From: Dreissena polymorpha
Lineage: Eukaryota; Mollusca; Bivalvia; Myida; Dreissenidae
DNA length: 64,000 nt
Direction: 5' to 3'
NCBI RefSeq assembly: GCF_020536995.1
Contig: NC_068355.1
Coordinates: 73,207,187 to 73,271,186 of the forward strand
The notes beneath the pieces were generated by a model. That model saw nothing but the letters and a program-made list of their open reading frames with translations, was not told where the DNA came from and did no database searches. Position numbers and translations under genes: made by a program. Of this stretch, positions 60,668-64,000 are shown piece by piece; the first letter of the stretch is position 1, and each line of letters starts with the position of its first letter.

Positions 60668-62469
60668 TGTTTGTTGTGGAGAATGTTGCTGTTCTTCATG
60701 GTTGTAGTGTTTCTGAACCATAATAGTTATGGCGGCTGTGGCTTTGTTTCTGCAACAATAAGGATTATAGCGTTCAAATTCAAAAGACTTACCAAGTTAA
60801 AAGTCCTATTCGAAGATTTTCATATTTCATTTCACAATATTCCATAAATAAAGTATATGCATTTTACAATTTTCAAACGCTCCTGATCTTCACACATCAA
60901 GTACTTTTATTCAAACAGTCGCAACGATTTAACTGTACATATTTACATAGAGCAAGATTTACGATATGGCTATATCATTTTATAACCGACTTGATGTACT
61001 TACCATTTCGGGTATAAGCAGTATCGGGTTAATGTTTGTATCTAATCTCTATCCACTGCACCGGCTTTCAGCGATAACAATATGAAATGTGTATCTATAT
61101 CACACATAAACATAAATACAACCGTAACTGGAGTGTATCGTTATACTTTACCGTGTTTGAATAATATTACAGTTAATCTTTACAAGTTGGTTGAACATAA
61201 ATCAACCGTTGAAAGCGGGTGTTCTATATTCCGAATAGACATCGGGGTAATCGGATCGTTTAAAAACTGTCTAAATCTGTACCTATGCTAGATGCAGAAC
61301 TTATGTTTAAGTAGAACACTCACATAACGACAGAAGTATTGAAATCGTGCTTTTTAAGAAAAATGCAGTTCTCTTGTTTTTTCCAAGCATGTTTGAATTT
61401 GCCATGATCGCATTCGGATTCGGGATTCTCACGAATATATAGTACCATCTATTCCTGCTTGGTTTCTGGTCAGGAAAAATAACTTATGTAGTAGTTTGTC
61501 ATGTAATTCTATTGCTGCCTCCACCAATAATCACGCTGACTGAACGTAGATAAAGGTTTCTTTTGATTTGTCCAATGACAAGAACACGTCTGTCCCAAAG
61601 TCGGCTCTGATAAGTATTGGTTTACGTTCATGGCGAATAGACGTTTAAAACAAGATTAAGCTAGAACTCGAACCTGTGTCACTTATGACTTGAAGCTTAC
61701 TTCGATACCATCACCAACGCACCCACTATGTTGTATACAGGAAAATCCCAGAGACAGGAAAAATACACTCGCACCGCTTTGTCAGCAATTTCCAAAGCAA
61801 TGCAGTGCCGAACTAAGCACCGTGGGGCAAATAGGCAGTGACACGTTTAGGGCCCATGCGCTGTTGTTTTTTTTTTATAATTTTTAATTTTTTTTTATAA
61901 AAAACTATTATGCAAATAAGTAAATTCGAATATGATTCTATATTTAATCATTTTTCCGATATATAAATACGGTGTTTACACGCGAATGATTATTCCTTTT
62001 AACGACGACCGTTACGTGGTGCAGTCAAAGTAAGTAAAATAATTATATTGTCATGGTCTCGTGATGCCCCTTAAAGTCTCGGGACCCAACGGCAGTTGCC
62101 CACTCTGCCTCATGGGTAATCCGGGACTGTGGCAATGCTTGGGTAATTGGGTGTGTCAAAAGTGGAACGCACATGCTATTTCGGCTATGATTGATATGTT
62201 TATTTTGGTGAGGTTAGAAAACGTTCGCGCACAACCTTCAAAACTTTAAGGAGCTCCACACACTTTTTACATATTTTATGGACTGACCAATCGACCGACA
62301 AACCGAACGACATAGTTTCAATCCATTATAGTCCTTCAAAGTGCGATTGCGGAAGTTCTAAAAATGGTACCAGGTCTCCAAGTACATTATTATTGGACTG
62401 AGGTATAAGTTTTTACTGCATCACCGCATCAAATGTTAACGCGGCAATATTATGCTTTTAGAATACGAT
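60668..62469. other. No gene seen
   Basis: No supported coding sequence. The frame at 62061-62249 (GC-richer around 62070-62170) has no recognised motif. Confidence 0.5.
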
Positions 62470-62667
62470 TCAGGCTGCTCCTTTTGCAAAACAATCGCAG
62501 TCTGCACAGGCTAATCAGGGACGACATATTTGCCGCCTAAATTGGATTTTAGCTAAGAAGGGACTTCATTTAAACGAAAAATGTCATTAAAGCGGAAAGT
62601 GTCGTCCCTGATTAGCCTGTGTGGACTGCATGAATTAAAAGCGCCGTTTTCCCATTGTACGGCTCAT
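62470..62667. mobile_element. Foldback MITE, copy 3
   Basis: It contains GTCTGCACAGGCTAATCAGG and GACGACA at the left, its complement CTGATTAGCCTGTG at the right, and a right end GGCTCAT. The left end is decayed. Confidence 0.7.
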
Positions 62668-63418
62668 GTATTCTAATAATGAGACAACACACTTTTGATT
62701 GGCTTTGCTCAAATCTTGCAATGTAATCATTTTTAATTATTTGTTTTCATTCGCCTATGTTGATGTAAATGAAGACCATTCGATGAAAAACATGTAGCCG
62801 ACAAACCGATGAAAACTTTATACAAATGCGCACCGTTATGCTTAAATAGTCTGTGTTTATGCCAACACGTTGCGTATGCGTTTGTTTTAACCATAATTTA
62901 ACTATTTTAAGGCTTGGTGTGCCTGTGCTGTGGACGGAAACCGGTGTGACCTGACGAAACCCCATATTTCCCTTCTGGTGATCACCAACTAAACTGGAAT
63001 TCATCGAGCGAACCTTAATAACATAAAGGTTAGAGGCGGTTGTATCTAGCACTGTGTTGTATGTTATGGTGTTTGAAGCATACCGGTATATCACTGAAGG
63101 CGAATGTTATCTTTAATAATTTAAAATAAGTCAGAAGCTCAATCAGTGTTAAAAAGAGCTTCAATTTACTGCGTGTTTTGTGACCGTATAAAAGATCCAT
63201 ATGAAACTCACTACCACAAATTGTATCACGAAAGTGATAAAAGCTTCACATTTTAATTTTTGTGCATGTCATAAAACAATGACGATACAAACTTTAAGTT
63301 AAAATCATCTCAAGTTACTTCTCTTGCACGACCCGTACTTTGACTACGAATGAACCTATAGTAATCGTTTGCATAGGCGTAAATAGACTTTATAAAAATA
63401 ATATCATTTTTCTTTTCA
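62668..63418. other. No gene seen
   Basis: The minus-strand frame 62747-63094 shows no motif. The 3' untranslated region of the cysteine-rich gene ends near the right limit of this stretch. Confidence 0.4.
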
Positions 63419-63424
63419 TTTATT
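63419..63424 (-). promoter_or_regulatory. Poly(A) signal of the cysteine-rich gene
   Basis: AATAAA on the minus strand, 74 bases after the stop codon at 63498, in the expected place for a short 3' untranslated region. Confidence 0.5.
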
Positions 63425-63497
63425 TACATAAATAAAAAGAAATACATTTGAAGAGACCATCTCGTTTCCAATTGTCTACACGTCATAACCGTTGCAG

Positions 63498-63617
63498 TCA
63501 GCAATTGTTCCCACGGAAACAGCGACAACCCACGTTAGGAATACAGTTCTCTCCCTTGAGACAACACTGAAACTTCCCAGGAAGGTATTCACAACTTATT
63601 TCACCGGATGGACAAGT
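63498..63617 (-). CDS. Last exon of a small cysteine-rich, probably secreted peptide
   Basis: After a strong polypyrimidine tract and acceptor TTTTAG the frame reads TCPSGEISCEYLPGKFQCC, then LKGENCIPNVGCRCFRGNNC and a stop. There are eight cysteines in 39 residues, spaced C-x6-C-x8-CC-x5-C-x5-C-x1-C-x5-C. The CC followed by single cysteines resembles disulfide-rich knottin-like folds. Entry is phase 0, so an upstream exon, probably with a signal peptide, should lie to the right, possibly beyond the window; I see no convincing one by 64000. A poly(A) signal follows at 63424-63419. The function is unknown; the family could be antimicrobial, protease-inhibiting or structural. Confidence 0.6.
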   Translation of the reverse strand, partial: TCPSGEISCEYLPGKFQCCLKGENCIPNVGCRCFRGNNC

Positions 63618-64000
63618 CTAAAAGAAAAAAACATGACATAATTATTCATTATTTTATATAAAAATGAACATTAAGTGAAATATCAACCTATTTACCGTTC
63701 TGATTCTGATATGAAAGTTTACCGTATTCTCACAGGTGTTAAAACATTTCAGTTGCCAATGACAGACCAGGTGAATAAACTACCACTATGTCTCAGAAAG
63801 ATTAGAAACGTGGAAGGATTGTACGTGAAAATTAACAAATACAAGCCTGATATTTTCAAGTAGAAAGAATAGAAGAGTATTGTCAAGAGGATAAGTAAAC
63901 CAAGGCAAAAAGTAGAACAGGAAAAGACAAACAAAAATAAACACTGTTGAAACAGGAGGACAGAGGTAGAGCAATTATTAAAATTTAGAAAAAGTAATAA
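63618..64000 (-). other. Probable intron upstream of the cysteine-rich exon
   Basis: AT-rich. Minus-strand frames starting at 63934 and 63974 have hydrophobic beginnings, but no good donor site links them to 63617. Confidence 0.35.

Noticed and set aside
63749-63974. Hydrophobic minus-strand starts as a signal-peptide exon for the cysteine-rich peptide
   Set aside because: No good donor site in the right phase, and the composition is simply T-rich.

Overview
This is a eukaryotic, AT-rich, repeat-dense window with no operons, long introns and GT-AG splicing. The host genes (an organic anion transporter of the OATP/SLCO family and a polypeptide GalNAc-transferase-like gene) are animal genes. 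The dispersed repeats, such as TTAA-flanked hairpin MITEs, pearl/Helentron-like units and AGGTCA-rich tandem units, are of the kind known from bivalve molluscs. I infer a bivalve, possibly a dreissenid mussel; that species-level guess rests on memory of repeat families and was not checked.

Layout. 1-16000: mostly non-coding DNA with one LINE remnant, two hairpin MITEs, a hAT-like element, a foldback MITE, a 100-N assembly gap and a tandem array. 16002-58501, minus strand: one SLCO gene of 42.5 kb. I place nine coding exons (start codon at 58501, stop at 16002). Their splice phases agree except at the last junction, where a short conserved exon is missing. Its introns hold nearly everything else: a nested pogo-like/foldback composite (18.7-20.3 kb), LINE endonuclease debris (20.4-20.9 kb), Helentron-like units (21.0-22.2 kb), a decayed 31-bp minisatellite (23.9-24.3 kb), a 4.5-kb element with long terminal inverted repeats carrying an unusual nuclease-like gene (24.3-28.9 kb), a 28-bp minisatellite (29.3-32.7 kb), a GAT array (35.6-36.6 kb) beside a broken GalNAc-transferase 5' end, a LINE with a SINE and another insertion inside it (38.1-41.5 kb), a second hAT-like element (41.9-42.7 kb), an intact intronless GalNAc-transferase-like gene on the opposite strand (44689-46449), an inverted tandem array interrupted by a Helentron-like unit (48.0-50.3 kb), and a PIF/Harbinger transposon with a neighbouring short relative (50.3-53.6 kb). 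58502-64000: the SLCO upstream region, more MITEs, and at 63498-63617 (minus) the last coding exon of a small cysteine-rich, probably secreted peptide.

How it fits together. The window is essentially one membrane-transporter locus whose introns have collected mobile DNA, with a second gene (GalNAc-transferase-like) nested head-to-head in its first intron. The least familiar item is the 4.5-kb terminal-inverted-repeat element at about 24340-28870. It has a gene that combines an apparent PIN/FEN-like acidic-residue pattern with a cysteine-rich tail, and I could not assign it to a named transposon superfamily.
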